Assembly (NCBI GenBank): GCA_015062745.1
Contig: SUUB01000001.1
Coordinates: 112,121-159,794 of the forward strand
Source: Actinomycetaceae bacterium
GTDB taxonomy: Bacteria > Actinomycetota > Actinomycetes > Actinomycetales > Actinomycetaceae
Direction of reading: 5' to 3'
Length of the DNA stretch: 47,674 bases
The notes below the pieces were generated by a model. That model saw nothing but the letters and a program-made list of their open reading frames with translations. It made no database searches and had not been told where the DNA came from. Positions 24,797 to 33,292 of this stretch are shown one piece after another (position 1 is the stretch's first letter; every line of letters begins with the position of its first letter). A program made the position numbers and the translations under genes.

Positions 24797-26053
24797 ATGA
24801 CGAACGGAGCCAACTTCGCACATGAAGGCGAAGACCTCGCGCTGCTCACCGGTAGTACGGCGGGGGATATGCTGCGTGGCGCCGTCGGTGCAGACGCGGT
24901 GTTGCGCTCGTGGCAGGTGCATTCGGTTCATCACCGGCCGGGTGCGGGAATCACCGTGGGCTACACCGTGACCGTTGACCGACGGTCCGCTGCGGGAACA
25001 TGGCAGCGGCAGGAGGAATACCTGTGCGCCTCGACGGCGCGCCTCGCGCATGCCTCCTCGCCGCATCTGACCCATTTGCGCTCCGGTGATACGAGAGTCG
25101 CGATATGGACGTACCCGGAGGACCCGGAACTGCCGGGGTTGCCGACGGCGTGCTCACCGGCCCGTATGGCACAGCTGTTGGGACATCCCGTGTCCATTGA
25201 ACTGATGAGCTACCGGCCCACCCGCCGCGCGGTGGTACGCGTTACGGATATCGACGGCTCGGCATCCTACGGGAAGGTACTCCGGCCGCCGCAGGCACAA
25301 TCGCTTGCCAAGCGCCACATGATGCTGGAACGTGCCGGTGTTGCGGCGCCCTCCTTACTGCTCAATGTTCCTTCCGGGATCGTGCTAGTGGCAGGTGCCG
25401 AAGGCGAACCGCTGGCAAATGCGATTTCCCGCGGGATGGGCAGCCGGGCGGCACAGATGCTTGGAGCGCTCTCGGCGGTGCTCGACTCCCTGCCGGCGGA
25501 CGCCTTGACCCTGACCAAACGGCCCGCGTGGGCGGAGCGCGCAACCCACTACGCACACGCCGCAGCGACCGCGCTACCGGAGCACGCGCGCCGCTGCCGT
25601 GCTATTGCCCTGGAGGTTTCCCACTTGCTCGCGGCAAGTGATCCGGGGCCATTGGTACCGGTGCACGGTGACTTCTACGAGGCGAATATCTACGTGGATA
25701 TCGCCTCGTCGGCGGTGACGGGGCTGATTGATATTGACTCGCTTGGCCCGGGGCACCGGGTTGATGACTGGGCATGTCTGTTGGGGCATATGAGTGTTCT
25801 GCCGCACTTGGCACCGCGTTCGTATCCGCATGTAGCCGCTGACTTGCCGACGTGGCGCAACTTGTGCGAGCGCATGGTGGATCCGGTCTCGTTATGTGCC
25901 CGGACGGCAGGGGTTGTGCTCTCGCTAGTTGCCGGGGCGAAACGTGTCGACGGTACGGCCTGGAAACAGGATGCGGAAGGTCGCCTCGCTACGGCCGAGG
26001 CATGGCTGACCCGCGCACGTATCTGGGCGAGCGGCCGCGTTCCTGTGCAGTGA
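24797..26053 (+). CDS. Aminoglycoside-phosphotransferase-fold (APH) protein
   Basis: The 418-residue protein has a kinase-like fold. The catalytic loop PVHGDFYEANIYVD begins near residue 288 (H290, D292, N297) and the metal-binding IDIDSLGPGHRVDDWACLLG follows. SLLLNVPSGIVLVAGAEGEP in the middle fits the hinge region. Members phosphorylate aminoglycosides, choline, macrolides, maltose or other small molecules, and nothing here identifies the substrate. No resistance function should be assumed. It stands alone between the divergent add and the convergent aspC. Confidence 0.8.
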   Translation: MTNGANFAHEGEDLALLTGSTAGDMLRGAVGADAVLRSWQVHSVHHRPGAGITVGYTVTVDRRSAAGTWQRQEEYLCASTARLAHASSPHLTHLRSGDTRVAIWTYPEDPELPGLPTACSPARMAQLLGHPVSIELMSYRPTRRAVVRVTDIDGSASYGKVLRPPQAQSLAKRHMMLERAGVAAPSLLLNVPSGIVLVAGAEGEPLANAISRGMGSRAAQMLGALSAVLDSLPADALTLTKRPAWAERATHYAHAAATALPEHARRCRAIALEVSHLLAASDPGPLVPVHGDFYEANIYVDIASSAVTGLIDIDSLGPGHRVDDWACLLGHMSVLPHLAPRSYPHVAADLPTWRNLCERMVDPVSLCARTAGVVLSLVAGAKRVDGTAWKQDAEGRLATAEAWLTRARIWASGRVPVQ

Positions 26054-26153
26054 CCGAGCGATCGCTCTGAAATGTGCATGCGGGGTGCTGGGCCACCTCA
26101 CCGCGCAGCGCATGTGGTGTCCACTTCCGTATCGCCAGAGGGCTCAAGCATCC

Positions 26154-26215
26154 GCTTGAACGACCCGCCCACTTGAACGGCCTGCCCACTTGAACGGCCT
26201 GCCCACTTGAACAGC
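26154..26215. repeat. 17-bp tandem repeat, about 3.6 copies
   Basis: Units of 17 bp start at 26154, 26171, 26188 and 26205 (partial). The middle two are identical, ACTTGAACGGCCTGCCC; the first has three differences. It sits in the 251-bp convergent gap between the phosphotransferase gene and aspC. I found no matching gene end nearby and no strong terminator. Confidence 0.9.
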
Positions 26216-26304
26216 TCAGCGCGCGGGGATCCGCCTTCGCGCGGGGCCGCGGCCTTCACATGGGGTTCCGCCGTACGCCTGCCACGGTCACCTGACGGTT
26301 TCGG

Positions 26305-27513
26305 TCACGCGAAGAGCCGCTGCAGGCGGCCGATACCCTCCACGATGTCGTCGTCGCCAAGCGCATAGGAGAGCCGGAAGTAACCGGAGGGGCCAAAGGC
26401 TTCGCCGGGAACCAGGGCTACATCGGCCTCCTCAAGAATGAGTTCGGCGAGTTCGATGGAGGTGTGCGCACTCCTTCCGTTGATGTCGCGTCCGAAAAGG
26501 CCGCTGACATCGGGGTACACGTAGAAGGCGCCGGCGGGATCCGGCAGGCTCACCCCATCGATCTCGCGCAGCATGTCAACGATGATGCGGCGCCGCCGTG
26601 CAAAGGCGTCACGCATCTGGTCAACCACATCCTGTGGGCCGGTCAGCGCGGCGAGCGCGGCGCGCTGCGAGACGTTGGCGACATTCGACGTCGTGTGGGA
26701 CTGCATGTTGGTGGCCGCCTTGATCGCATCGGCGGGGCCATACATCCAGCCCACACGCCAGCCGGTCATCGAGTAGGTCTTGGCGACGCCGTTGAGCACC
26801 AGTGTGCGGTCCGCCAGTTCGGGGACCTCCTGGAGAAGATACCCGGCGCGAGCGCCGTCGTAGGTGAGGTTCTCGTAGATCTCATCCGTGATCACCCAGA
26901 TCCCGCATTCAAGTGCCCAGCGTCCGATGGCAGCGATTTCATCCGGTGAGTACACGGCTCCTGTCGGGTTGCTCGGCGAGCAGAGGAGTACCGCCTTGGT
27001 TCGCGTGGTCCGCGCGGCATCGAGTTCTTCTACGCTCACTTTGTACTGCGACTCGACCGTGGCGAATACCGGAACGGGAACGCCACCGCACAGGCGGATG
27101 GCCTCGGGGTATGTCGTCCAATATGGACCGGGCAGGATCACCTCGTCGCCTTCGTCGACGATCGACGCGAAGGCTTGATAGGTGGCCTGCTTGCCACCGT
27201 TTGTGACGAGAATATTGTTGGGATCAACCACATTGCCGGAATCACGCAATGTCTTCGCGGCGATTGCCTCCCGCAGCTCCGGCAGGCCCTTGGCGGGGGT
27301 GTACTTGTGATTCTTCGGATCACGGCAGGCGGCAATAGCGGCTTCTACGATGAAGTCCGGCGTTGGGAAGTCTGGTTCGCCAGCACCGAAGCCGATAACC
27401 GGGCGTCCGGCCGCACGGAGGGCCTTGGCCTTCGCGTCAACGGCAAGCGTAGCGGACTCGTTAATAGCTGCCAGCCGGGAGGAAATCCGGCTACCTGGTG
27501 TCGAAGTACTCAC
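26305..27513 (-). CDS. aspC: Pyridoxal phosphate-dependent aspartate aminotransferase
   Basis: It belongs to the class I aminotransferases (I-gamma type) and interconverts aspartate/oxaloacetate with glutamate/2-oxoglutarate. The 402-residue protein has [15 protein letters not shown] near the start, [12 protein letters not shown] and [10 protein letters not shown] around the cofactor, [12 protein letters not shown] near 178-189, [12 protein letters not shown], and the Schiff-base lysine K245 in [16 protein letters not shown]. The GTG at 27513 is used. A CACTAT hexamer 6 nt upstream could serve a leaderless message. A gene of this type upstream of tRNA-Trp-secE-nusG is common in actinobacteria. 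Related prephenate or arogenate activities are possible. Confidence 0.9.
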   Translation of the reverse strand: MSTSTPGSRISSRLAAINESATLAVDAKAKALRAAGRPVIGFGAGEPDFPTPDFIVEAAIAACRDPKNHKYTPAKGLPELREAIAAKTLRDSGNVVDPNNILVTNGGKQATYQAFASIVDEGDEVILPGPYWTTYPEAIRLCGGVPVPVFATVESQYKVSVEELDAARTTRTKAVLLCSPSNPTGAVYSPDEIAAIGRWALECGIWVITDEIYENLTYDGARAGYLLQEVPELADRTLVLNGVAKTYSMTGWRVGWMYGPADAIKAATNMQSHTTSNVANVSQRAALAALTGPQDVVDQMRDAFARRRRIIVDMLREIDGVSLPDPAGAFYVYPDVSGLFGRDINGRSAHTSIELAELILEEADVALVPGEAFGPSGYFRLSYALGDDDIVEGIGRLQRLFA

Positions 27514-27725
27514 GCGGTCATAGTGCCACGCCTCGCCGATTTCTCGCGGCTTGCTTTCATATCCGAAGACGCATCTGCCGGGAACGCCGCCTCGTCGGTT
27601 GGCGACAAAACCGCGGAATTACGCCAAATCATCACACGCGCGTGTCAAGATGTGAGATGCCTCGCTCATATCGAGGACGGCTCGACGGCGGAAGGCCGAC
27701 TCGCTATCCTGGCCGGGGTCCGCAA

Positions 27726-27804
27726 TGGTCCGTGCGGAAACGGCCAGCGTGGATACGCCGCGCGAGGCCTACAGGTAATCTGCCGTGGTCCGTGCGGAAA
27801 TGGC
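27726..27804. repeat. Pair of 19-bp direct repeats, 60 bp apart, in the aspC/tRNA-Trp gap
   Basis: TGGTCCGTGCGGAAA occurs at 27726-27740 and 27786-27800, each followed by CGGC or TGGC. The 400-bp divergent gap otherwise holds a CATAAT at 27880-27885 that may be the tRNA-Trp -10 element. No coding frame looks real. Confidence 0.75.
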
Positions 27805-27914
27805 ACTCGCTGGCTGCGATACGCGTTACAGTATGTGGCGCGCAGCCGTATGCGCTGGCGTAAAGGATGCCGCATGGGGCATAATGTTCGAGGCTTCGGC
27901 TTTCCGCGGCCCAT

Positions 27915-27990
27915 AGGGTAGTGGCGCAATTGGTAGCGCATCGGTCTCCAAAACCGGAGGTTGGGGGTTCGAGTCCCTCCTACCCTGCCA
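27915..27990 (+). tRNA. tRNA-Trp (CCA)
   Basis: The acceptor arm AGGGTAG pairs with CTACCCT. The anticodon stem TCGGT/ACCGG holds CCA at 27948-27950. T arm with GGGTTCGAGTCCC. Discriminator G, followed by an encoded CCA at 27988-27990, unlike the tRNA-Tyr and tRNA-Thr genes of this window. Confidence 0.95.
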
Positions 27991-28020
27991 AGGCGGCTCA
28001 TTCCAAGATGAGCCGCCTTT
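27991..28020 (+). terminator. Terminator between tRNA-Trp and secE
   Basis: AAGGCGGCTCAT and its complement form a 12-bp stem with a 6-nt loop, starting right after the CCA. secE begins only 42 bp later, so either read-through or a compact secE promoter is needed. Confidence 0.7.
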
Positions 28021-28062
28021 GTCACCTAGAGGACATGACCAGCTAGGACATGAAGGAGCGAT

Positions 28063-28308
28063 GTGAACGAGGTTGCTGGCGCACGTGGCGCTGCGAAGGC
28101 TAGTTCCGCCAAGAAACGGGGCCTATTCGCGCGCATCGCGCTCTTCTTCCGTCAGATTTTCGGCGAGCTGCGTAAGGTGCAGCGCCCGTCGCGGCGTGAA
28201 CTCGGCGACATGTTCATCACGGTGATCGTGTTTATCGCACTAGTGATGGTGTTCGTCGGGATTCTCGACGCCGCGTTCGGTCGGCTCACCTTCTGGATCT
28301 TCGGTTAA
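28063..28308 (+). CDS. secE: Protein translocase subunit SecE
   Basis: It is the small essential clamp of the SecYEG channel. The 81-residue protein has a basic cytoplasmic start, the conserved amphipathic FFRQIFGELRKVQRPSRREL, and one membrane helix at about 51-71 ending near the C terminus. The GTG at 28063 follows GAAGGAG. It is 31 bp before nusG, the universal secE-nusG pair. Confidence 0.95.
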   Translation: MNEVAGARGAAKASSAKKRGLFARIALFFRQIFGELRKVQRPSRRELGDMFITVIVFIALVMVFVGILDAAFGRLTFWIFG

Positions 28309-28339
28309 CGCAGTCGGCGAATAGCACAGGAAGGCAGGA

Positions 28340-29188
28340 ATGAACGTGCCTGAGGATATCCTCGAGCCAAATGATGCATCCGGTGAGAGCCTCTTTCGCG
28401 CTCCCACCCCGCAGGATGACGTGCAACCCGATCGGAGCACGAGCGAACTGAATGAGGCCGACCTCCAGGATGACGCTGTCTTCGACGCGGATGAGGTACC
28501 TGTGGACGACTCGGACGCTGTAGCCGAGGATGCTGATGCCGCGGCGGCGACGCCGGAGCAGGAACAGGCGCCGGGTGCGGTCACCGAAGAGGAAGTGCGC
28601 GCCAAGCTGCAGGGGCTTGACGGACGCTGGTACGTGCTTCACACCTATTCCGGCTATGAGAAGCGCGTGAAGCAGGACCTCGAAGTTCGTATGCACTCGA
28701 TGAACATGGAGGATTACATCTTCCAGATCGAGGTGCCGATGGAAGAGGTTTTCGAGATTCGGCGCGGCCAGCGCAAGCTCGTGTCTCGCGTGCGCATGCC
28801 CGGCTATGTTCTTATCCGTATGGACATGACCGATGACTCCTGGCGTGTGGTACAGAACACCAATGGTGTGACCGGCTTCGTCGGCAACGGGCGAACCCCG
28901 GTGCCTCTTTCGGAAGACGAAGTCGTGAAGATGCTGACGCCTGTTATTGAGGCTGAGGCGGCCGCGGAGGCCAAGGCTGAAGGACGGCCTACCGGCACCG
29001 CTCCCGCGACGGTATCGCCATACGAGGTTGGCGATGCGGTTATCCTCACATCTGAGCCGTGGGCGGGTATGCCCGCCACCGTCTCCGACGTCGACGCGGC
29101 GAACCAGCGGCTGACGGTACTTATGACTCTCGTCGGCCAGGAAACGCCCGTCGAGCTGTCATTCAGCCAGGTACGGCGCGAAGACTGA
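28340..29188 (+). CDS. nusG: Transcription termination/antitermination protein NusG
   Basis: It binds RNA polymerase and links it to Rho and ribosomes. The protein has 282 residues; the first 90 or so are acidic and low-complexity, an extension typical of actinobacterial NusG. The NGN domain starts near residue 94 (RWYVLHTYSGYEKRVKQDLE) and includes RRGQRKLVSRVRMPGYVLIR and NGVTGFVGNG. The KOW domain lies at about 228-282 (VGDAVILTSEPWAGMPATV). The ATG at 28340 follows an AGGAAGGCAGGA stretch. Between its stop and rplK lie 221 bp that may hold the rplK promoter. Confidence 0.96.
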   Translation: MNVPEDILEPNDASGESLFRAPTPQDDVQPDRSTSELNEADLQDDAVFDADEVPVDDSDAVAEDADAAAATPEQEQAPGAVTEEEVRAKLQGLDGRWYVLHTYSGYEKRVKQDLEVRMHSMNMEDYIFQIEVPMEEVFEIRRGQRKLVSRVRMPGYVLIRMDMTDDSWRVVQNTNGVTGFVGNGRTPVPLSEDEVVKMLTPVIEAEAAAEAKAEGRPTGTAPATVSPYEVGDAVILTSEPWAGMPATVSDVDAANQRLTVLMTLVGQETPVELSFSQVRRED

Positions 29189-29320
29189 GGCCGCCGCCCG
29201 GCAACGGTCGGCACCGACCGCGTGGCTGCGAGTGCCAATCGCGGCCGGACGCGCTGGGGTGATGCGCCGCTGCTCGAAGCTGGGTAGTGGCCGCCATCCG
29301 AAAAGTGTGAGCAGATCGGA

Positions 29321-29350
29321 TTCGAATCTGCGCTACGAAGCGCGTACTCT
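29321..29350 (+). promoter_or_regulatory. Possible promoter for rplK-rplA
   Basis: TTCGAA at 29321-29326 and TACTCT at 29345-29350 are 18 bp apart. The -35 is weak. The predicted start near 29357 gives a leader of about 53 nt with a GAGAAAGAAAAGGA purine-rich ribosome site. Confidence 0.4.
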
Positions 29351-29409
29351 TATGAGGCGGCTGTCGCTTCTGCCATTGCGACGGCCAACGAGAAAGAAAA
29401 GGACCCTAC

Positions 29410-29844
29410 ATGCCACCCAAGAAGAAGGTTGCAGGTTACATCAAGCTTCAGATCCAGGCGGGGGGAGCGACTCCGGCTCCTCCGATCGGCCCGGCACTGA
29501 GCCAGCACGGCGTCAACATTATGGAGTTCTGCAAGGCGTATAACGCCGCAACAGAATCCCAGCGTGGCAACATCGTGCCGGTGGAGATCACGGTGTACGA
29601 GGATCGCTCGTTCACCTTTGTCACCAAGACTCCGCCCGCCGCCGAGCTCATTAAGAAGGCCGCCGGCGTCGCCAAGGGATCGTCAACACCGCAGTCGGAC
29701 AAGGTTGGCCATCTGACGGCCGACCAGGTGCGTGAGATTGCGAAGACGAAGCAGCCTGACCTCAACGCCAACGATCTTGACAACGCGGCCCGCATTATTG
29801 CCGGAACCGCACGCTCGATGGGTATTACCACCGACGCGATCTAA
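29410..29844 (+). CDS. rplK: 50S ribosomal protein L11
   Basis: It forms the base of the ribosomal stalk with 23S rRNA and contacts translation factors and RelA-type enzymes. The 144-residue protein starts [20 protein letters not shown], then [20 protein letters not shown] in the N-terminal domain, with the rRNA-binding C-terminal domain from about residue 75 ([20 protein letters not shown]). The proline-rich thiostrepton-contact region looks normal. It is followed 97 bp later by rplA; the gap has a GTGCCC/GGGCAC hairpin that may act in L1 feedback control. Confidence 0.97.
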   Translation: MPPKKKVAGYIKLQIQAGGATPAPPIGPALSQHGVNIMEFCKAYNAATESQRGNIVPVEITVYEDRSFTFVTKTPPAAELIKKAAGVAKGSSTPQSDKVGHLTADQVREIAKTKQPDLNANDLDNAARIIAGTARSMGITTDAI

Positions 29845-29941
29845 TCAATAGGCGTCAGTTGGACGCCGCATACAGTGCCCACGGGCACGTGGAAGGACCC
29901 GCGCAGGTCCGCTAACCACAACTGCGAAGGAGAAAGCAGCA

Positions 29942-30658
29942 ATGGCAAAGCGCTCAAAGAACTATCGCGACGCCGCAGCGAAGATTGCCCCCGGTGTCCT
30001 GTACAGCCCACTGGAGGCCGTGACTCTCGCCAAGGAGACCTCGACCACAAAGTTCGATGCCACGGTGGAAGTCATGTTCCGCCTCGGTGTTGACCCGCGT
30101 AAGGCGGATCAGATGGTACGTGGCACGGTCAACCTCCCGCACGGCACCGGTAAGACGGCAAGGGTCGTCGTCTTCGCCCAAGGGCCGCGCGCGCAGGAGG
30201 CACTGGACGCCGGTGCCGATGAGGTCGGCGGCGACGAGCTGATCGAGAAGGTCGCCGGTGGCTACACCGATTTCGACGCCGCCGTCGCGACGCCGGACAT
30301 GATGGGTAAGGTCGGCCGTCTCGGCCGTGTTCTCGGCCCGCGTGGCCTCATGCCGAACCCCAAGACCGGCACGGTTACCATGGACGTGGCAAAGGCAGTC
30401 TCCGACATCAAGGGCGGGCGTATCGAGTTCCGTGTGGATCGCAACGCGAATCTCGCCTTCATTATCGGCAAGACGTCCTTCACGCCGCAGCAGCTGGTGG
30501 AGAACTACGCGGCGGCGCAGGAGGAGATCCTGCGGCTCAAGCCGTCGTCGTCGAAGGGCCGTTACGTGCTGAAGGGGACCGTATCCACCACCATGGGTCC
30601 GGGTATCCCGCTGGATACCACCAAGACTCGCAATCTGACCTCCGAGAACGCCTCCTGA
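29942..30658 (+). CDS. rplA: 50S ribosomal protein L1
   Basis: It forms the L1 stalk that releases tRNA from the E site and often represses its own operon by binding the mRNA. The 238-residue protein has the usual length: [13 protein letters not shown] at the start, [38 protein letters not shown], the family signature, then [15 protein letters not shown] and the basic C-terminal part. The ATG at 29942 follows GAAGGAGAAAGCAGCA. The usual rplJL neighbours are displaced by a membrane protein gene and udk. Confidence 0.97.
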   Translation: MAKRSKNYRDAAAKIAPGVLYSPLEAVTLAKETSTTKFDATVEVMFRLGVDPRKADQMVRGTVNLPHGTGKTARVVVFAQGPRAQEALDAGADEVGGDELIEKVAGGYTDFDAAVATPDMMGKVGRLGRVLGPRGLMPNPKTGTVTMDVAKAVSDIKGGRIEFRVDRNANLAFIIGKTSFTPQQLVENYAAAQEEILRLKPSSSKGRYVLKGTVSTTMGPGIPLDTTKTRNLTSENAS

Positions 30659-30677
30659 GTGAGAAGCGGCTTTGAGA

Positions 30678-30709
30678 GTGCCCCACTGCTTTGCGGTGGG
30701 GCACATTCT
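30678..30709 (+). terminator. Terminator after rplA
   Basis: GTGCCCCAC and GTGGGGCAC form a perfect 9-bp stem with a 9-nt loop, followed by ATTCTT. Confidence 0.75.
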
Positions 30710-30848
30710 TGTATGCGCGTGGTCTTCCTCTTGAAACTCCTGGTTTTCGCCAATTTTTCGCGAGAATCGCGGAGATCGGGCGAAAACCCGGTGATTTGTT
30801 TAGGTGGTGGGCGTCGTCGCCAGGCCCCGGCGCGATGTCGACGCTGCG

Positions 30849-30936
30849 TGCTGCTCGGCCGTGCGGGGCATGGAGGGAGCAGCGAGCGCGCGGCGACGCG
30901 ATGGGATCATGCTGCTCGGCCGTGCGGGGCATGGAG
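30849..30936. repeat. Two identical 27-bp direct repeats, 61 bp apart
   Basis: Copies at 30849-30875 and 30910-30936 are identical over 27 bp, including CTGCTCGGCCGTGCGGGGCA. They lie between the rplA terminator and the start of the downstream membrane protein gene; the second copy ends 58 bp before its -10 hexamer. Upstream in-frame starts of that gene would translate the repeats, which I consider unlikely. Confidence 0.85.
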
Positions 30937-30993
30937 ACTCGCCGGGGCGACGGAGCTTCCGAGCGCAAGCTTGGAGCACTCCCGGACGTGCCT

Positions 30994-30999
30994 TACCCT
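30994..30999 (+). promoter_or_regulatory. -10 element for a leaderless membrane protein message
   Basis: TACCCT ends 6 nt before the GTG at 31006, and no Shine-Dalgarno is present. Confidence 0.5.
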
Positions 31000-31005
31000 A
31001 GACGG

Positions 31006-32352
31006 GTGAACATCGGGAAGCGTGACGGGCTGTTGGCAGTAGTGCTGGTCGCGTTGTCCCTGACGTGGAGCGCGGTTGCCATATCGCACGGGACGCCGTT
31101 GAGCCGCTACGACGAATGGACCTACGTGGACTACGCCTGGAAGATGGCCCACGGGCATATCCCGGTCCAGGGGGAAGACCTCGCCGATGAAACGCTGGAG
31201 GCGTGGTCCTGCCGAGGCATGGAGGGCTCGATCCAAAGCGTGTATGTTCCCGTGTGCGGGGCGCGTGCGGAAGGCCGCGATATCGAGGAATGGCCCTATC
31301 GTGGCGAGAACTACAACGGGTTCCACCCGCCGCTGTATTTCGCCCTCGCCGGGTACGGCGGCACCTTCCTCGCCAGCCACTTCCATACGGATTTCGTCAC
31401 GGGCGCCCGCTGGATCTCCGCTTTCCTTGTGGCCGGGGGAGTGGCCGCTCTCTATCTCGCCCTTCGGTCGTGGCGTGCCTCGCGCCGAGCGGCCTTCGCC
31501 GGTGCACTCTTGGCCTTGGCGACGCCGGCTGTCGGAGCGTCTGCCGGAATTGTGCACAACGATGCAGTCACGTTACTGGCGGGAGCGGCGGCGGTATGGA
31601 TTGCGGCGCGTATCTTTCTCGATCATCGGCTCGGCAGTGCGGCGCCCGCGCTTGTCATGGCGGGGATTGCCGCAACACGGGTGATATCCGTCGGCGCCCT
31701 ACTGGCGGTGTTGTGCGCCGTAGGATGCGCGGTGATTCGTCCCGAATCCTTTGGATTCTCCCTCTCCGATCGACGACGCCTGCTCCGGCTCCTTCTGGTC
31801 AGCGTCCTCGCACTACTGCTCGTCTACCTGCTGTGGAGCCGTTGGCAGAACGGACGGCGTCCCGAAGATTACGTGCCTGCCATCAGCGGGCTGTCTACCG
31901 TCACCCTTGAGGAAGGCGGCTATGACTCCGTGCTGGCGAGCCTGATGGATGGTTACGGTTTGACCGACCCGCGAAGTGATTTCTACCTGCAACCGGGCGT
32001 GCGCTCCGGCGTCGTCAAGGTGTGGGCCGCGTTCCTATACCTGGTGTATCTGGTGACTCCCGTGGTGGCGATTATTTTGTTGTGGTCGAGGCGGCGTCAT
32101 CGTGGTCTGGTGGTCGCAACGGTTGCGGGTCCGGCAGTGGCTGCGGTGGCGGTTCAGACGCGCGAGATTGTGAACAGCGCAGCCTACTTCCGCATAATCT
32201 CCGGACGTTACGCCATCAGTACGGTGGGGCTGCACGTGGCTGTGTTGGCGCTGCTGACGGACCGGCGAGGCTGGCGGGATGTCTTTCTCGCCTTCACGGG
32301 CAGCGGCTACCTGCTAATGCTCGGCGGTACACTGTTGACCTCAGTCGGGTAG
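31006..32352 (+). CDS. DUF2142-like multi-spanning membrane protein
   Basis: With the GTG at 31006 the protein has 448 residues and about ten hydrophobic segments. The first extracytoplasmic loop has SRYDEWTYVDYAWKMAHGHI and NGFHPPLYFALAGY, the E-x-HPP-type pattern of DUF2142 and related polyprenyl-sugar glycosyltransferase-like (GT-C) proteins. A late SGRYAISTVGLHVAVL resembles the GRYLFP segment of the gene at 1-618. A role in surface glycan assembly is inference. The frame is open upstream to 30691, but that part covers the direct repeats and lacks a ribosome site. It separates rplKA from udk and rplJL. Confidence 0.75.
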   Translation: MNIGKRDGLLAVVLVALSLTWSAVAISHGTPLSRYDEWTYVDYAWKMAHGHIPVQGEDLADETLEAWSCRGMEGSIQSVYVPVCGARAEGRDIEEWPYRGENYNGFHPPLYFALAGYGGTFLASHFHTDFVTGARWISAFLVAGGVAALYLALRSWRASRRAAFAGALLALATPAVGASAGIVHNDAVTLLAGAAAVWIAARIFLDHRLGSAAPALVMAGIAATRVISVGALLAVLCAVGCAVIRPESFGFSLSDRRRLLRLLLVSVLALLLVYLLWSRWQNGRRPEDYVPAISGLSTVTLEEGGYDSVLASLMDGYGLTDPRSDFYLQPGVRSGVVKVWAAFLYLVYLVTPVVAIILLWSRRRHRGLVVATVAGPAVAAVAVQTREIVNSAAYFRIISGRYAISTVGLHVAVLALLTDRRGWRDVFLAFTGSGYLLMLGGTLLTSVG

Positions 32353-32431
32353 TTACTGCGCGGTTCGTGGTGCACAGCGCCGCCCAATCGCGTACCTTTG
32401 GGTAGAAGTCATTCCTCGGAGGTGGGAGATT

Positions 32432-33043
32432 ATGGGGACATTGGTCGTCGGGGTAGCCGGTGGCACGGGAAGCGGCAAAACGACTCTCACCAAAGCACTA
32501 ATACGTTCCTTCCCCGGAAAGACATCGGTTATCTACCACGACAACTTCTACCGGGAACGTAACGACCTCACCTACGAAGAACGTGCTCGGCTCAACTATG
32601 ACGCGCCCGAGGCCTTCGACAATGACCTGATGGTTGAGCAACTCAAGCAATTGGTGGCTGGACACAGCGTTGAATGCCCGGTCTACGACTACTCGGTGCA
32701 CAACCGCTCCTCCGAAACCACCGTCATTCATCCGAATCCCGTCATTATCGTCGAGGGGATTCTCATCTTCGCGGAACCGCAGATCTGCGACCTCATCGAC
32801 ATCAAGATCTTTGTGGATACGGATGCGGATGTGCGTATCCTGCGGCGGATCAAACGCGACGTCGTCGAACGCGGCCGCACCCTGGAATCGGTGGAGTCGC
32901 AGTACCTGGCCACCGTGAAGCCGATGCACGAGCTTTACGTCGAGCCGTCAAAACGCAATGCGGACATCATCGTGCCCGAAGGCGGGGAGAACCTCGTGGC
33001 GCTCGACATGCTCATCCACCGTATCGCCCACGAAATCAGCTAG
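32432..33043 (+). CDS. udk: Uridine kinase
   Basis: It phosphorylates uridine and cytidine with ATP or GTP in pyrimidine salvage. The 203-residue protein has the P-loop GVAGGTGSGKTTL at 7-19, YHDNFYRERNDLTYEERARL for nucleoside binding, YDYSVHNR with catalytic contacts, and VIIVEGILIFAEPQICDLID (Walker B). The ATG at 32432 follows GGAGGTGGGAGATT. The preceding 79-bp gap has no clear terminator, so read-through from the membrane protein gene is possible. The L10 promoter begins 59 bp after its stop. Confidence 0.95.
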   Translation: MGTLVVGVAGGTGSGKTTLTKALIRSFPGKTSVIYHDNFYRERNDLTYEERARLNYDAPEAFDNDLMVEQLKQLVAGHSVECPVYDYSVHNRSSETTVIHPNPVIIVEGILIFAEPQICDLIDIKIFVDTDADVRILRRIKRDVVERGRTLESVESQYLATVKPMHELYVEPSKRNADIIVPEGGENLVALDMLIHRIAHEIS

Positions 33044-33101
33044 TCGGTGTTTGGCGACGGCAATACGACGAGCGAAGTTCGTCACGAAGGCCGTGCCCGG
33101 T

Positions 33102-33130
33102 TTGGCATGGCGGGCGCGGACGATTACGCT
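33102..33130 (+). promoter_or_regulatory. Promoter for rplJ-rplL
   Basis: TTGGCA at 33102-33107 and TACGCT at 33125-33130 are 17 bp apart. The predicted start near 33137 coincides with the beginning of the conserved L10 leader. Confidence 0.75.
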
Positions 33131-33136
33131 ATTACC

Positions 33137-33260
33137 TGCCAAAGACCGCAGGTCTCCCGCCCACCGGCGGGGATAAACCCGAAAGGGGCCAGCGTAGGTG
33201 AGATGAGCTGAGCCGAGCAGATTCGGCATGGCCCCGTGCACCTGCGCGGGGCTTTTTTCG
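33137..33260 (+). ncRNA. Ribosomal protein L10 leader RNA
   Basis: The sequence begins GCCAAAGACCGCAGGTC and contains GGATAAACCC and GGGGCCAGCGTAGGTGAGAT, the order seen in actinobacterial L10 leaders, where L10 (with L7/L12) binds the leader and lowers rplJL expression. It ends in an intrinsic terminator directly before the rplJ ribosome site. Identified from pattern memory, not from a covariance search. Confidence 0.8.
33231..33258 (+). terminator. Attenuator in the L10 leader
   Basis: GCCCCGTGC and GCGCGGGGC form a 9-bp stem (one G-U pair) with a 4-nt loop, followed by six T residues. Its location before rplJ implies regulated read-through. Confidence 0.75.
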
Positions 33261-33292
33261 TGGGCCTGCGGATACGACCGGAAGGAGGCCCT

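Noticed and set aside
24797-26053. Aminoglycoside resistance gene
   Set aside because: Only the general APH fold motifs are visible; the family includes many housekeeping kinases, and no mobile element lies nearby.
30849-30936. 27-bp repeats with a 34-bp interval as a one-spacer CRISPR
   Set aside because: Only two copies, no dyad symmetry, no cas genes, and similar pairs with other sequences occur elsewhere in the window.
30691-31005. N-terminal extension of the DUF2142-like protein to 30691
   Set aside because: The added residues include the translated direct repeats and the rplA terminator stem, lack hydrophobic or family features, and have no ribosome site.
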